In this document: positions 55,085-64,000 of the stretch, in pieces
How the letters are laid out: every line of letters starts with the position of its first letter
Numbering within the stretch: the stretch's first letter is position 1
Source: Trileptium ribeirensis
Taxonomy: Eukaryota; Nematoda; Enoplea; Enoplida; Thoracostomopsidae
DNA length: 64,000 bases
Direction: 5' to 3'
Assembly: GCA_030248225.1 (NCBI GenBank)
Contig: JASANE010028048.1
Location: forward strand, 205,616 to 269,615
Notes under the pieces: model-generated
What the model was told of the DNA's origin: nothing
Databases searched by the model: none
Seen by the model: only the letters and a program-made list of their open reading frames with translations
Program-made: the position numbers and the translations under genes

Positions 55085-56024
55085 AACTTGGAAGACTTAG
55101 ACAGGAAAACGATGAGCAAAGCACTACAAATGATACACGAAGATAATCTCAATTTCATGATGCCGGAAACAAAACGCTTGATAGTCGATGCTTTAAACAA
55201 ACATCCACCTGCTGTTATTAAAATGGCAATTATATTTGTCCAAAACACCGGTCAACGACAAGTCGGTGACGCAGCTCCGGCAACTTATGACCATCTGCCG
55301 AAGTTACCCAATTTTTACGAAAAAGACACGAAAATTTGGTTCAATCAGATCGAACCTCTTTTACAGGGCAAAACTGAAAACATCAAACAAAACAGTCTCC
55401 TGAGGTCGTTGCCAACAAATGTTTTGAACGACTGTGGAATTAAAACCACAGTAAAATAATTACTAGTCAATATAAGACTGTATCCTAAAATTCTACGGTT
55501 TGAGTCAGGAAAACCTGCTCAAAAATTTGTTGGCTGAGCACTCTTTGGGCGACCGAAAACCATCAATTGCCCTACGGCAATTGCAACGGCTTGCACCCAA
55601 TAAGCCGGATCTGGTTAAATGGCGGTTTCTCGACATTTCGCCCGAAAAGGTTTGCATAGCACTCGCAGTAATAGAAGAAGCTTAAATTGAAAAATTGGCC
55701 GACCTGGCGGACAAAATTATGGTAGTTCCATCTAGCTCGTCCGCAGACTTTCATCAAGTTGCAACTGAAAAATGCAGAAATTGCGAACATCAGTTGGAAC
55801 ATATTGCAAACACCGTCGCTCAGTTAACTAAATCTATGCAGGATTTTCGCATGACTTACCACCGCGAGGGCAGACCTCGATACAAACAAAATCATTCCAG
55901 AAACTGCTCAAACAGCAAAAAAAGAATGGTACAAATTCCACCATTCCCGTTCGCCTTCTGTAACGATTTATGGCCTCGGGAACAAATTGCCTCATGTGAA
56001 GCTGGGGGACGTATTAAGTCGTGA
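55085..56024 (+). pseudogene. Ty3/Gypsy (Mag-like) gag relic
   Basis: Capsid hallmarks: LPKLPNFYEKDTKIWFNQIE near 55290-55350 (the 'P.F....P..WF.Q.E' start of the capsid), LRSLPTNVLND, then after a break LLAEHSLGDRKPSIALRQLQRLA (55520-55590; shown in part), LDISPEKVCIALA and, after TAA at 55683-55685, IEKLADLADKIM. A C-terminal FCNDLWPREQIASC segment recalls the short Cys-containing nucleocapsid of this group. Frames break at 55459 and 55685. The relic ends where the LTR of the next element begins, so it was probably cut by that insertion. Confidence 0.65.
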
Positions 56025-56159
56025 ACCCCAAACACGACAGGCCGAAGCCCTTTAACTTTACTTCACATGAGGGAATTGGTTTATCCGATTTGATATTGCC
56101 TCACTGCGCCTATAACCGCTATACGTGATGAACTACCGTGGGAATCATTTCGGTGGGAA

Positions 56160-57271
56160 AATATAGGTCTTGCGTCATCTGTTTATTACGTGTATAATAT
56201 GTATGTGCTGTGTATATTGGTTACTGCATGCATACATTTCGTGTGTGAGCGCTGGTATAATTGATGTATGAGTTTTCACATGTGTGAAATTGTTGTATTT
56301 ATTACGTGTGAGTCGTATACAATACATGTAATTTAGCCTATGTGATGAAAGTATGTGTATGATTTGTTGTGCTCATTATGTGTAAGTTATATGGAATATG
56401 TGTAAGAGTCAGAAATTCGCAATAGTTTTGAGATCAAATTTTCCCAGTACAGTAAAGCAAAACTTTTAACAACTATAGAAATTGTGTGAAAATGGACAGG
56501 GGGATAATTTAGGCATATGCGGATTTTGGTGCCAATTGTCATAGGGCACGTTCTACATCATATATACCAAATTTGGCGTCATTTGGCCCACCCGTTAAGG
56601 AGTTACGGGCCTCATCCCCTCAGTAATTTCTGTTCCTAATAATTGTATAAATTGTAAAAATTATTAAGATTAAGAGAGTGTAAAACAATTAAAAATTGTA
56701 AAATTTGTGTGCCAGGGCTATTATAGTTTGGGTACCTATCGGATTTGAGTGTAAGCCCTGGGTGCCTTAGGTATTACACTTACATTAGCGGAAATGTAAG
56801 TGTATTTCTGTTGGATTTTCCAAATTTTGTTTTGAGTTAGGGATTCCGAGAATTTTATAAAAAAGATATTCTCTAACGCGCAAATTTTCGTTTAAGTTTG
56901 GGAGCGGATTTCTCAATTCCAAGAATCTCTGGGTCTTAACTGTATAAACCTCGCTTTAGAGAAACTCCTAGGTTTCTGGTCCGGGATAAAAGTTTATTTA
57001 AGCTCACGCGCGCTAAGCTTAGGCAGTTCAGTTCGTACAATCGGTGGAACAAAGTGGTTGTGTGTGATCATCAATACGTTCGGTGTCATTGATCCTGTTT
57101 CTGAATATGTAAGTATATGTTTATATGTGTTATTAATGTATGTATAGAGTAGATGCGAATAAACAATTGGGTATACAAAGTTATTTCAGAAGTTATCGAC
57201 TTTTTCTGGACTGTACTTTAGATAGACTTACTCCAGTTGCTAACACTAACTGAGAACTCACGCGGGTCACA
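56160..57271 (+). repeat. 5' LTR of the Ty3/Gypsy element (left edge not determined)
   Basis: The right edge is set at ...GGTCACA (57271), just before the primer-binding site. Inside are ATAAAAG/TTTATTTAA (56986-57001) as TATA box, an initiator TCAGTT at 57028-57033 about 30 nt further, and a poly(A) signal AATAAA at 57158-57163. The left part is a TGTG-rich stretch that may belong to U3. The matching 3' LTR would lie beyond the window, so the true start is unknown; 56160 is a guess within about 300 bp or more. Confidence 0.55.
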
Positions 57272-57274
57272 TTT

Positions 57275-57292
57275 TGGTGCCGCAAGACTGGA
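57275..57292 (+). promoter_or_regulatory. primer-binding site
   Basis: TGGTGCCGCAAGACTGGA starts with the TGG that pairs with the tRNA 3' CCA, 3 nt after the LTR end. The tRNA species cannot be named without a search. Confidence 0.6.
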
Positions 57293-57436
57293 CGGAGGAA
57301 CGCTCAAGTTTAAGAAAGACTTGAACTAGATCTAGATAATCAAGATTCGGAGGCCTTTATTGACAAAGTCTATCGGCGATATACAGGTGGCCCTAGCGAG
57401 TGAAAAATACGGCAAACTCGATTAATTCCCATAGTA

Positions 57437-58099
57437 ATGCCGGGAGGTATTGAGAGGACACCATGTGGATCCCAAACCGAGAACCGTATCATGGAAAATC
57501 GTTATGGATACCGAGCGGTTGAGATTAAAAATATTCCGTTATACAGTGGGAACTTTGGAGATGATTTTGAAGAGTGGCTCGGTACATTTGAGAGAATAGC
57601 TCTGGCGAATGAGTGGAGTCATCCTGAAATGGCACGGCTGCTGCCTGCGTATTTACGGGATGAGGCTCCGCGAAAGTGGGAAGCCCTTCCTCCTGGGATT
57701 CAAAAAAATTACGAGCTCGTTCGAGCATCGCTTAAAGAATATCTCATATCTAAAGAAACAGCTAATCAATACAGTATGCAACTACGCACACGTAGTCAGG
57801 GGTCAAAAGAGCCAGTGGAAATCTATGCAAGAGATATAGAACGACCGGTGAGGAAGGCTTATCCAACAATAGATGCTGAAAGTAGAGATCGTATTGCTAT
57901 GGATAACTTCTTGAATGGGCTTAAAAATTCAATCAAGAGATTCGCCATGACCTCCAATCCTACTTCCATGCAGGCAGCTATCTCTAGAGCGTGCGAGCAA
58001 GAATGTTATGAGCGAATGGATGAGCCTTCTAATCCGGATGATGCAAAATTAAAAGTAATGTTTACAAACGCAAAAAACCTGAATTTTCAAATAGCTTAG
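57437..58099 (+). CDS. gag: capsid region
   Basis: ATG 57437, 162 nt after the primer-binding site. NIPLYSGNFGDDFEEWLGTFERIA (~35-58, shown in part), a WSHPEMARLLPAYL-type helix and the APRKWEALP and NYELVRASLKEYL segments match the retrotransposon gag capsid fold, followed by YARDIERPVRKAYP and FLNGLK. A zero-frame A AAA AAC heptamer lies at 58072-58078. A -1 shift there joins the frame that encodes the nucleocapsid; without it, translation ends at 58099. Either programmed frameshifting or a one-base indel explains this. Matrix-like N-terminal part is short. Confidence 0.75.
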   Translation: MPGGIERTPCGSQTENRIMENRYGYRAVEIKNIPLYSGNFGDDFEEWLGTFERIALANEWSHPEMARLLPAYLRDEAPRKWEALPPGIQKNYELVRASLKEYLISKETANQYSMQLRTRSQGSKEPVEIYARDIERPVRKAYPTIDAESRDRIAMDNFLNGLKNSIKRFAMTSNPTSMQAAISRACEQECYERMDEPSNPDDAKLKVMFTNAKNLNFQIA

Positions 58100-58803
58100 A
58101 GTCAAAAATGGAGGATATGATAAAGATAAATAGGGAATTGCTCCAAGCGGTCGTCGACCTTAAGGATAAGACAAACAACAACTCAAGAAATTCAGCCCCT
58201 GAGCAAATCAGAGGAAGGATGACAAATGATGGTAGGAAGATATGTGATTTCTGCAAAAGACCTGGGCACATCAAATTTAACTGTCCTCAAAGACGGGACA
58301 CTTTTTCACGAACCCTTTTTCGGGATAGGATACCTCCGAACGCTAATCGATGGCCTCCAAATCCACCCCCTCAGCATTTCTGGCAACCTAGAAATTTTCA
58401 AAATAGCAACGGACAGGGGTCACCTTTTCAAGCATGGCGAGTATCTGCGGCTCAATCAAATCAATGCCGCGGGCATACCGATCTACGAGACGAGTCTAAC
58501 GATGTGGGACAAAAGGCGGATCAACGAAATGTTGATGAGAGAGTAAATGAATGGAAAATAGAGGTCTCGCGACTACGAGAGCAGAATGAAAGGTTAGCCA
58601 ACAGAATCATTGAAGGTGAATTTTCTCAATCACCTGCACACTCAACAATGATGTGCCATTTCCAGAACTCAACATCGGGGAACTTTGAGAATAATATTTA
58701 CGCGACGATGACATACTTTGACATTAAGCCGAAACAGGATGATTTGGGACAAATATATGAAAAGCCTAAGTCTTTCGTTGGAACACACAAAAAAATAATT
58801 TGA
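58079..58803 (+). CDS. gag: nucleocapsid with CCHC zinc knuckle
   Basis: The frame is open from the slippery heptamer and stops at 58801-58803. It carries CDFCKRPGHIKFNC, a perfect C-x2-C-x4-H-x4-C knuckle, at 58243-58284 or close, which binds genomic RNA. It is followed by Pro/Asn/Gln-rich sequence and a charged coiled-coil-like stretch (VNEWKIEVSRLREQNERLAN, partial) near 58540-58600. ATG at 58108 could also initiate. The next frame begins one base before the stop (58800), again shifted by -1, after a run of seven A (58789-58795). Confidence 0.75.
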
Positions 58804-59741
58804 CAGAGGTTACTGATAAATCTAAACTCACAGAGTTAAAAAACGTGGCGGTTAATAAAAGATACCTTTTCGCTCAGGGAGAGTGTTCAAACAGAGATAA
58901 AAATCTGACGCCACTCTTTACACATTTAATTCCAAATATCTTGACGATTAACCTTTGTTATACAGATATGGCGAATAATCACATGGCCGTTTTTCCAACA
59001 AGCGGACAACAATTTGTCGGAGGTGTGCCGCCTGGGCCTTGCTGGGCCCCTCGTAGGGCATACCCAGAACGTCAACCTCTTGGCCCGGGAGCAAAACATC
59101 GGGCGGTTATTGAATCGGCGGAGAGCCCAAGATCTATTTGGGTGTCTCTACCAAGGGAAAAATGTTATATGGACCTTATAAACGCCAGTTTTCCACTCGT
59201 TGAAGAGCTCATCACGTTGGAAGAGAAGGAGATCTGGACGGAAAAACGAGTAATTGTTGTAATGGCTGGACAAGCACTCCGGGGCGTCGTGACATCGATC
59301 CCGGGTCGGTGCCAATATAACGTTTGGCTAGTTGATGTTGGCAGGGGCAATCTCTGCGGTATAACAGAGGTATATGAAATGCCTCGACACCCAGTTTTAG
59401 CAAACACCCCGGCACAAAGTTTTCAGGTGGAGCTCAATAACGTTATGGCGCCAAATGGTCGAGCGGAGTATGGCCGATATTCCTTCAGCTTTATGCAACG
59501 CCTCGTAAATCAGGAGGTATATTTGAAATTTATAGAACGGGGATTAGAAAACAGATATATCGTAGATATGACGGTGGGATTACAGCATGGAGTAAGCGAG
59601 ATGGTGGTCGCGCAAGGCCTAGGGCAATTTGGGAATGTTGTTTTGCGCGCAATCCTGGGCAATTATAATGTTGTTTTGCCCAGGATTTTCAGACCGCAAG
59701 TGCGGTATATACTGAACCTGATCCAAAAAAACAAAAGCTAA
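58800..59741 (+). CDS. extended Tudor domain segment of the retroelement polyprotein
   Basis: No ATG is needed if made as part of a polyprotein; the frame has 313 codons. Residues ~105-270 match an extended Tudor domain: ESPRSIWVSL start, a helical stretch, YNVWLVDVGRGNLCGITEVY (the 'V.fVDyGn.e.V....l' barrel core with Asp and Gly kept), then EMPRHP, PAQSFQVEL (the 'lp.qa..c.L' strand), the GRYSFSF segment and LVNQEVYL. Tudor domains of this kind bind symmetrically dimethylated arginine, typically on Piwi proteins, in germline granules. The aromatic cage is only partly conserved (VDV for VDY). Ends at TAA 59739-59741; a zero-frame A AAA AAC heptamer at 59726-59732 leads by -1 into the NADAR frame. 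Upstream residues ~60-90 are Pro/Gly-rich. Confidence 0.75.
   Translation: MTEVTDKSKLTELKNVAVNKRYLFAQGECSNRDKNLTPLFTHLIPNILTINLCYTDMANNHMAVFPTSGQQFVGGVPPGPCWAPRRAYPERQPLGPGAKHRAVIESAESPRSIWVSLPREKCYMDLINASFPLVEELITLEEKEIWTEKRVIVVMAGQALRGVVTSIPGRCQYNVWLVDVGRGNLCGITEVYEMPRHPVLANTPAQSFQVELNNVMAPNGRAEYGRYSFSFMQRLVNQEVYLKFIERGLENRYIVDMTVGLQHGVSEMVVAQGLGQFGNVVLRAILGNYNVVLPRIFRPQVRYILNLIQKNKS
59651..59688. repeat. 12-bp inverted repeat (hairpin) before the Tudor/NADAR junction
   Basis: AATCCTGGGCAA and TTGCCCAGGATT are perfect inverse copies separated by 13 nt. AATGTTGTTTTGC also occurs twice here (59635 and 59664), suggesting a small duplication. It lies ~38 nt upstream of the A AAA AAC site. Confidence 0.6.
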
Positions 59742-60142
59742 TTGTAAAAAGATCAAGCGTAATATGGGAGAATAAGAAGGCATGGTTAACATCAGGACTA
59801 GCGTTGAAGACAATGTTTTATGGTAACTTAGTAAAGTTTACTAGTTCATCAATGCTAAAAGGTTCTTTATTAAACACCGGCAATAAATATCTAGCTGAAG
59901 CTAGCCCCAATACGATATGGGGCTGTGGGTTAACGGTTAAACATCAAAATGCCTGGAATGTCAGAAGACATCATGGCAGGAATTGGTTGGGGAAAATCTT
60001 AATGATCATTAGATTAAAGCTTCGCTATGAAGAAGACAACGGCATTAGAAATACGATTTCTGAACGACAGTTGATGGTTCCGGATTTGGAAATTTTTGTG
60101 TTTACACGGGAAAGCGTGAAAGCGGGAGAATTCAAGATTTAA
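59732..60142 (+). CDS. C-terminal half of a NADAR domain in the retroelement polyprotein
   Basis: The frame continues after the -1 heptamer. SSVIWENKKAWLTSG, then LKTMFYGNLVKF, LLNTGNKYLAEASP, IWGCGL and NWLGKILMIIRLKL correspond to the NADAR blocks 'M...L..KF......LL.TGD..L.EAS..D..WG.GL' and 'NWLG..LM.VR..L'. The N-terminal NADAR half with FSNF and the catalytic-type Glu is not seen, so enzymatic activity is doubtful for this copy. The last ~35 residues lead toward protease. Ends at TAA 60140-60142, 18 nt before the pol ORF used here, which is again in the -1 frame. It is not closely similar to the Polinton-block NADAR at 1056-1568, so I infer independent capture. Confidence 0.75.
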   Translation, partial: QKLIVKRSSVIWENKKAWLTSGLALKTMFYGNLVKFTSSSMLKGSLLNTGNKYLAEASPNTIWGCGLTVKHQNAWNVRRHHGRNWLGKILMIIRLKLRYEEDNGIRNTISERQLMVPDLEIFVFTRESVKAGEFKI

Positions 60143-60159
60143 ACAAAATTCCTCTTATC

Positions 60160-62600
60160 TTGGGAAAACTTTACGGTATGGTGTCAGTGGAAATTCTTTG
60201 TGACACTGGATGTAACATAAGCATATTAAAGTTTCAGACTGCGTCGCGATTACAAGGATTTGATTCTATGTGGACCCCTGGTATTGGTAATCAAGTGGCA
60301 AAAACGGTGAGTGGCCAAGGCTTGGAACTCCTTGGTGCGTTGGAAATTGTATTTCATATTGGATCGGAAAGGTATGTTCAGTCCGTATATTTAAGCAAAC
60401 ACATACCTTATGATCTTATCTTAGGTATTGACTTTATGATCAAATATAACTGCATTTTGAATATAGCAAAGGGGGAATGCATTTTGGGAGACAACAGTAT
60501 AAAAATGTGGGAACCCAAGACTCAAAATGGAAAACGGGTAGCCAATGTAACTGGTAACCCTCTACAAAAATCTATTGGGAGTAGCGCTTCAGTCTCGCCG
60601 AGCCATATAAATCCTACGAGCGAATATGACCTTCGTATTCCTAATCTGTCATTGACAGACACTGATCTCACTGATGGGCAGAAAGCAGTGATGACTCGTT
60701 TCTTAAATTCGAGAAGTATCGTATTTTCTTTCTCCGATTATGATCTAGGACGGTTGAAGTTTGTTAAACATTCAATAAACTATGGAAACAGTCCACCCAT
60801 ATATCAGCGACCGTATAGAATTCCGCAAGCGGCAAAGGAGGATGTTAAGAACCAAATGAAAAATATGGAAAAACATGGCATAATCAGACCGTCGGCGTCA
60901 CCCTGGGCCTCACCGCTTGTGATCTCTCGAAAAAAAGACGGTAGCAATCGGATATGTGTCGATTTTAAAAAACTTAACACCGTCACAAAGTCAGACGTGT
61001 TTCCCATACCAAGAATAGAGGACTGTTTGGATAGATTACATGATGCTAAATACTTTTCTAGTCTTGACCTAACAAGCGGTTACTGGCAAATGGAACTAGA
61101 AGAATGCGACAAAGAAAAGACCGCTTTTATAACCGATAGTGGATTGTTTGAGTTCAACGTAATGCCGTTCGGGCTTAAATGTGCGCCAAGCTCGTTTATG
61201 CGGGCTATTAAGTTTTTATTAGTAGGGCTGGATGATAAAGTGTTGTCTTATATTGATGATATATTAATATTTTCGCCTACCTTTGGACAACATATTCAAG
61301 ATTTGTCTGATGTATTCGACCGGCTTCGCGAAGGGAATATGAAACTGAAACCAAAGAAGTGTAGTTTCGGACGGACTAAAGTAAAGTTCCTGGGACATGT
61401 TGTTTCTGGAAAGGGAATCGAACCTGATCCAGATAAAGTTAAGGCGGTCAGGGAGTATCCGGTGCCGAAGACCATCAAGCAAGTAAGAGGTTTTCTTGGA
61501 CTTGCTTCATACTATAGAAAGTTTATAAAAGATTTCGCATCGAGAGCATCCGCGCTAAACGTTTTGTTGAAGAAGGGCATTGTTTTTGTTTGGACACCCG
61601 AATGTCAAAATGCCTTCGACGATTTGAAAGACCAGCTTACAAAATGTCCGGTTTTAAGGGGACCGGACTTCGAAAAACCCTTTATCTTATTAACAGATGC
61701 ATGTAATGATGGTCTTGGCGTGGTACTATCCCAGGAATATGATGGTCACGAACATGTGGTGGCCTACGCGTCGAGGACACTTGCTCCTGCAGAAAAAAAT
61801 TATGCAATTACAGAAAAGGAAGGGTTAGCCGTAATTTGGGCTGTTAAGTATTTTCGACATTATCTACTTGGTAGAAAGTTTAAAATAATTACTGATCATT
61901 CTGCCTTAAAATGGTTAATGAATTTCTCCGACGGAAATGGGAGACTTTTAAGGTGGTCACTGCTCTTATCCGAATTCGATTTCGAGATACAACATAGACC
62001 CGGAAAATTTCATGCAAATAGTGACGCTCTCTCCCGAAGTCCAGTGTTATCTTACTTAGACGTTGATCAGGAAGACGAAGATGATGAAAAACTATGTTTT
62101 CCAAGGGTTACCGACTGTAGAAATAGTGTAATGGTTGTTAATACTTCAGATTATGAGAACAAATCATCTACGATATGTCAAAATGGTAGAAATTCGTGGG
62201 ATTTTTCAAGTAACTTGCGAAATCTACAACGATCTGACAGCCAATTAGAACCCGTTATCAAATATTTGGAAAGAGAAACTGATGATGGTGGTAAGAAAGA
62301 GGACGTACACAGGTACGAAAGCTTTATGATTATTTCTGGATTATTACATCATTTGTGGAATGAGAAAAGACCCAACCGCAGACCACGTGTTTGTTACCAG
62401 ATAGTGATTCCTAAAGTTTTACGGTGCGAAATTATGGAAGCGTTTCATGACGACTTATTTGGTGGAGGTCATTTAGGATTCGATCGAACCTTCGGAAAAA
62501 TTAGGGAAAGGTTTTACTGGGATTCGATGTATCGTGATATTAAAAATTGGTGTTACTCGTGTACATTTTGCGCTACAAAAAAGGTCCAGGAAAGAAAATC
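60160..62600 (+). CDS. pol: protease, reverse transcriptase, RNase H, integrase zinc domain
   Basis: Protease: D-T-G at residues 15-17 (EILCDTGCN) and DLILGIDFM. Reverse transcriptase: WASPLVISRKKDG, DFKKLN, SSLDLTSGYWQ, FNVMPFGL and the catalytic YIDD at 364-367, then FLGHVV. RNase H: LLTDACNDGLG, ITEKEGLAVIWAV, ITDHSALKWL. Integrase N-terminus: H-x7-H and paired Cys around GGGHLG and CYSCTFCATKK. The frame is open from at least 60139; TTG at 60160 is not claimed as the start. It stops at 62649, but homology leaves this frame near 62600, where the integrase continues in another frame. Order is that of Ty3/Gypsy. No lesion up to this point. Confidence 0.9.
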
Positions 62601-63011
62601 AAGGCTCCCCTATATTCGATCCTTATTTCGACTAAACCTTTTGATATAGTGGCAGTAGACTGTGTGGGACCTTTAAAGCAAACTGAGCAAGGGAATAAAT
62701 ATATCGTTGTGTTCACCGAGTATCTAACTAAGTGGGCTGAAGCGTTTGCTGTACCAAACATAACGAGTGAAACGATTGCGAGATTAGTAGTTGAAGAGAT
62801 TATGTGTCGATACGGAGCACCCTCGAAATTACTGTCAGATCGTGGTGCAAATTTTATGAGCGAGTTAATTAAGTGGATATGCCATTTCACAGACACGAGG
62901 AAGTTAAATACCTCTCCTTATAGGCGGTCAACTGATGGGCAGTGCGAGCGGTTGAATAAAACCCTTATAATCATGCTTTCTCATTATGTTAATACCGCCC
63001 ACACTGATTAG
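62601..63011 (+). pseudogene. pol: integrase catalytic core, after a frameshift
   Basis: The core frame has Asp (codon 62658-62660), Asp (62838-62840) and Glu (62946-62948), a D-D35-E triad, with flanks AVDCVGP, LSDRGANF and GQCERLNKT. The core starts out of frame with the zinc domain (shift near 62600) and ends at an in-frame TAG (63009-63011). It then resumes (YLNFILSAYRTAIHEST) and loses frame once more in a T-rich run near 63080-63090. At least two frameshifts and one or two stops mean this copy cannot make a full integrase. Confidence 0.8.
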
Positions 63012-63547
63012 GATAAGTATTTGAACTTCATCTTGTCTGCTTATAGGACGGCAATACATGAGTCTACAAAGGAGACTCCTTTTTTCTTCTTTATGGTAGG
63101 GACCCTCGTTTTCGGGTCGAGATCGGTTTAGGTTCCTATAACCTATTATAAATTGATTCTCTCGAGGGCTATCGAGAAACCTTAGTAACTGGATTAGAAA
63201 TAGCTCGGAAATTGGCATCCGACAATATTGCAAGTGCACAGCAAAAGCAGCAATATAATTACAATAAAAATGCAGTGGACCATAAATTACAGGTGGGACA
63301 GCGAGTGTGGTATTATTGTCCTGCCGTAAAAAAGGGAAAGACCCCCAAACTATGCCATCTGTGGCACGGGCCTTATCGGATAATTGAATTTACAAGCGAC
63401 GTAAATGTACGTATAAGACCTTGTAAGGGGACAAAGTCAGATAAAATCGTTCATGTTAATTTTGTAAACCATGTTTTGGTAACTTTGGTAAACCTTATAA
63501 CTCGTTGGGAGATGGAAATGGCACAGGCATTGATGAGTGCGAGGTGA
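63012..63547 (+). pseudogene. pol: integrase C-terminal part with GPY/F domain
   Basis: After the lesions, a frame from about 63180 is open to TGA 63545-63547. It carries LEIARKLASDNIASAQQKQQ, VGQRVWYYCP and WHGPYRIIEFTSDVNVRI, i.e. the typical integrase C-terminal region and GPY/F module, ending IVHVNFVNH. The open part is intact; 63012-63180 holds a stop and frame changes. Confidence 0.75.
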
Positions 63548-63783
63548 ACATAGAAAACATGTTGCGAAAAAAATCTACTGTGGAAGGCATTGAAACTTTT
63601 TCTAATGATGAATATGATGTTTCAGAGGAACAACCGGAAGACAGTCAACGAGTGGCTATTACGAACAATAAGTGCGCCCAACCGTTTACTTCGGTAGAAG
63701 AATTATCCAATAGTAATGAGAATAACCCCAAAAGAACGAGAGGTGTTGGGTCCGAATGGGAAGGTCGGCTGCGGAGACAGTAG
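63505..63783 (+). CDS. acidic C-terminal tail ORF after integrase
   Basis: Overlaps the integrase end in the -1 frame. Ser/Glu/Asn-rich (STVEGIETFSNDEYDVSEEQ) and ending in a basic EGRLRRQ. Probably the tail of pol in a shifted frame, or a short separate ORF. No domain recognised. Confidence 0.4.
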   Translation: MGDGNGTGIDECEVNIENMLRKKSTVEGIETFSNDEYDVSEEQPEDSQRVAITNNKCAQPFTSVEELSNSNENNPKRTRGVGSEWEGRLRRQ

Positions 63784-64000
63784 TCAGAATTTTTCTTGGA
63801 AAAAAATCTGCGCACGGTATTTGTTTTATATTCTTATTTATGTTTGTAATTTGCTGTTGTACAGTTGCAGTTAATGGTCACTTACAAAAACCAAACACAT
63901 TAGTTAAGGTTAATAAACATTTTTCAGTAGCGTTTAAACGTGAAAGTGCGTTGGACAATGCTCAGGACTTCATACAACATCACATTGTTGTTCCTTTACT
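63756..64000 (+). CDS. env-position ORF, N-terminal part (runs off the window)
   Basis: An ATG at 63756 opens a frame that is uninterrupted for 81 codons to the window edge and overlaps the preceding ORF by 28 nt in another frame. Residues ~21-41 are strongly hydrophobic (GICFIFLFMFVICCCTVAVN) after a basic N-terminus, i.e. a signal peptide or signal anchor with a plausible cleavage region. Position after integrase plus a signal peptide is what is expected for an envelope gene of an env-bearing Ty3/Gypsy element (errantivirus-like). No fusion peptide or cleavage site can be seen in this part, so the call is positional. Confidence 0.5.
   Translation, partial: MGRSAAETVVRIFLGKKSAHGICFIFLFMFVICCCTVAVNGHLQKPNTLVKVNKHFSVAFKRESALDNAQDFIQHHIVVPL

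Noticed and set aside
56160..56410. TGTG-rich stretch as an independent minisatellite
   Set aside because: No consistent repeat unit; more simply part of the LTR U3 or the flank of the insertion.
58786..58803. Third canonical -1 slippery heptamer between nucleocapsid and Tudor frames
   Set aside because: The A run is in the wrong phase: in-frame heptamers are C AAA AAA or A AAA ATA, neither canonical.
60134..60150. ATTTAAAC as a slippery site between NADAR and pol
   Set aside because: A TTT AAA is not in the reading phase of the NADAR frame.

Overview
The window looks like animal, probably invertebrate, nuclear DNA: low gene density, AT-rich spacers, introns with GT..AG borders, LINE, hAT and Ty3/Gypsy relics, and no clear host housekeeping gene. 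I cannot name the species. Almost everything recognisable belongs to mobile or virus-like elements.

Region 1 (1-5041) is the right-hand part of a Polinton/Maverick (adintovirus-like) element. All genes are on the + strand and most are intact: the end of the packaging ATPase, a small ORF, a conserved Polinton-type protein, a NADAR-domain protein, a TATA-binding-protein (TBP) homologue, a penton-like minor capsid protein, a very basic core-like peptide, the double-jelly-roll major capsid protein, a membrane protein and a protein with a myristoylation-type N-terminus. Genes abut or overlap. A TATA-like motif, TTCTTAAAAAGG, lies 24-27 nt before four start codons. Upstream of the NADAR/TBP pair there are instead host-type CRE and CCAAT sites. 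This suggests, as inference, an early/late switch driven by a virus-encoded TBP.

Region 2 (6.4-13.5 kb) is a decayed cluster with - strand genes: a two-exon C2H2 zinc-finger gene, unknown ORFs, and a diverged homologue (12810-13217) of the last Polinton gene. The spacers consist of repeated blocks with a period near 1.9 kb.

Region 3 (13.5-53 kb) is repeat-rich and essentially gene-free: an array of AAGGATATATATCCTT palindromes, a cluster of TTACCYGSRGGTAA palindromes, four copies of a hAT-type non-autonomous element (two forming a 2-kb inverted repeat), two dead BED/hAT transposases, three LINE fragments and one tRNA-like sequence.

Region 4 (53.7-64 kb) holds two LTR-retroelement pieces. 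The first is a relic with two degenerate 2A-like peptides around an IMPACT/UPF0029 domain, followed by a Ty3/Gypsy gag. The second is a longer Ty3/Gypsy element with 5' LTR, primer-binding site, capsid, CCHC nucleocapsid, an extended Tudor domain, the C-terminal half of a second NADAR domain, protease, reverse transcriptase, RNase H, a DD35E integrase with lesions, and the start of an env-position ORF that runs off the window. Tudor, NADAR and IMPACT cargo in retroelements, and NADAR in two unrelated elements of one window, are the most unusual content.
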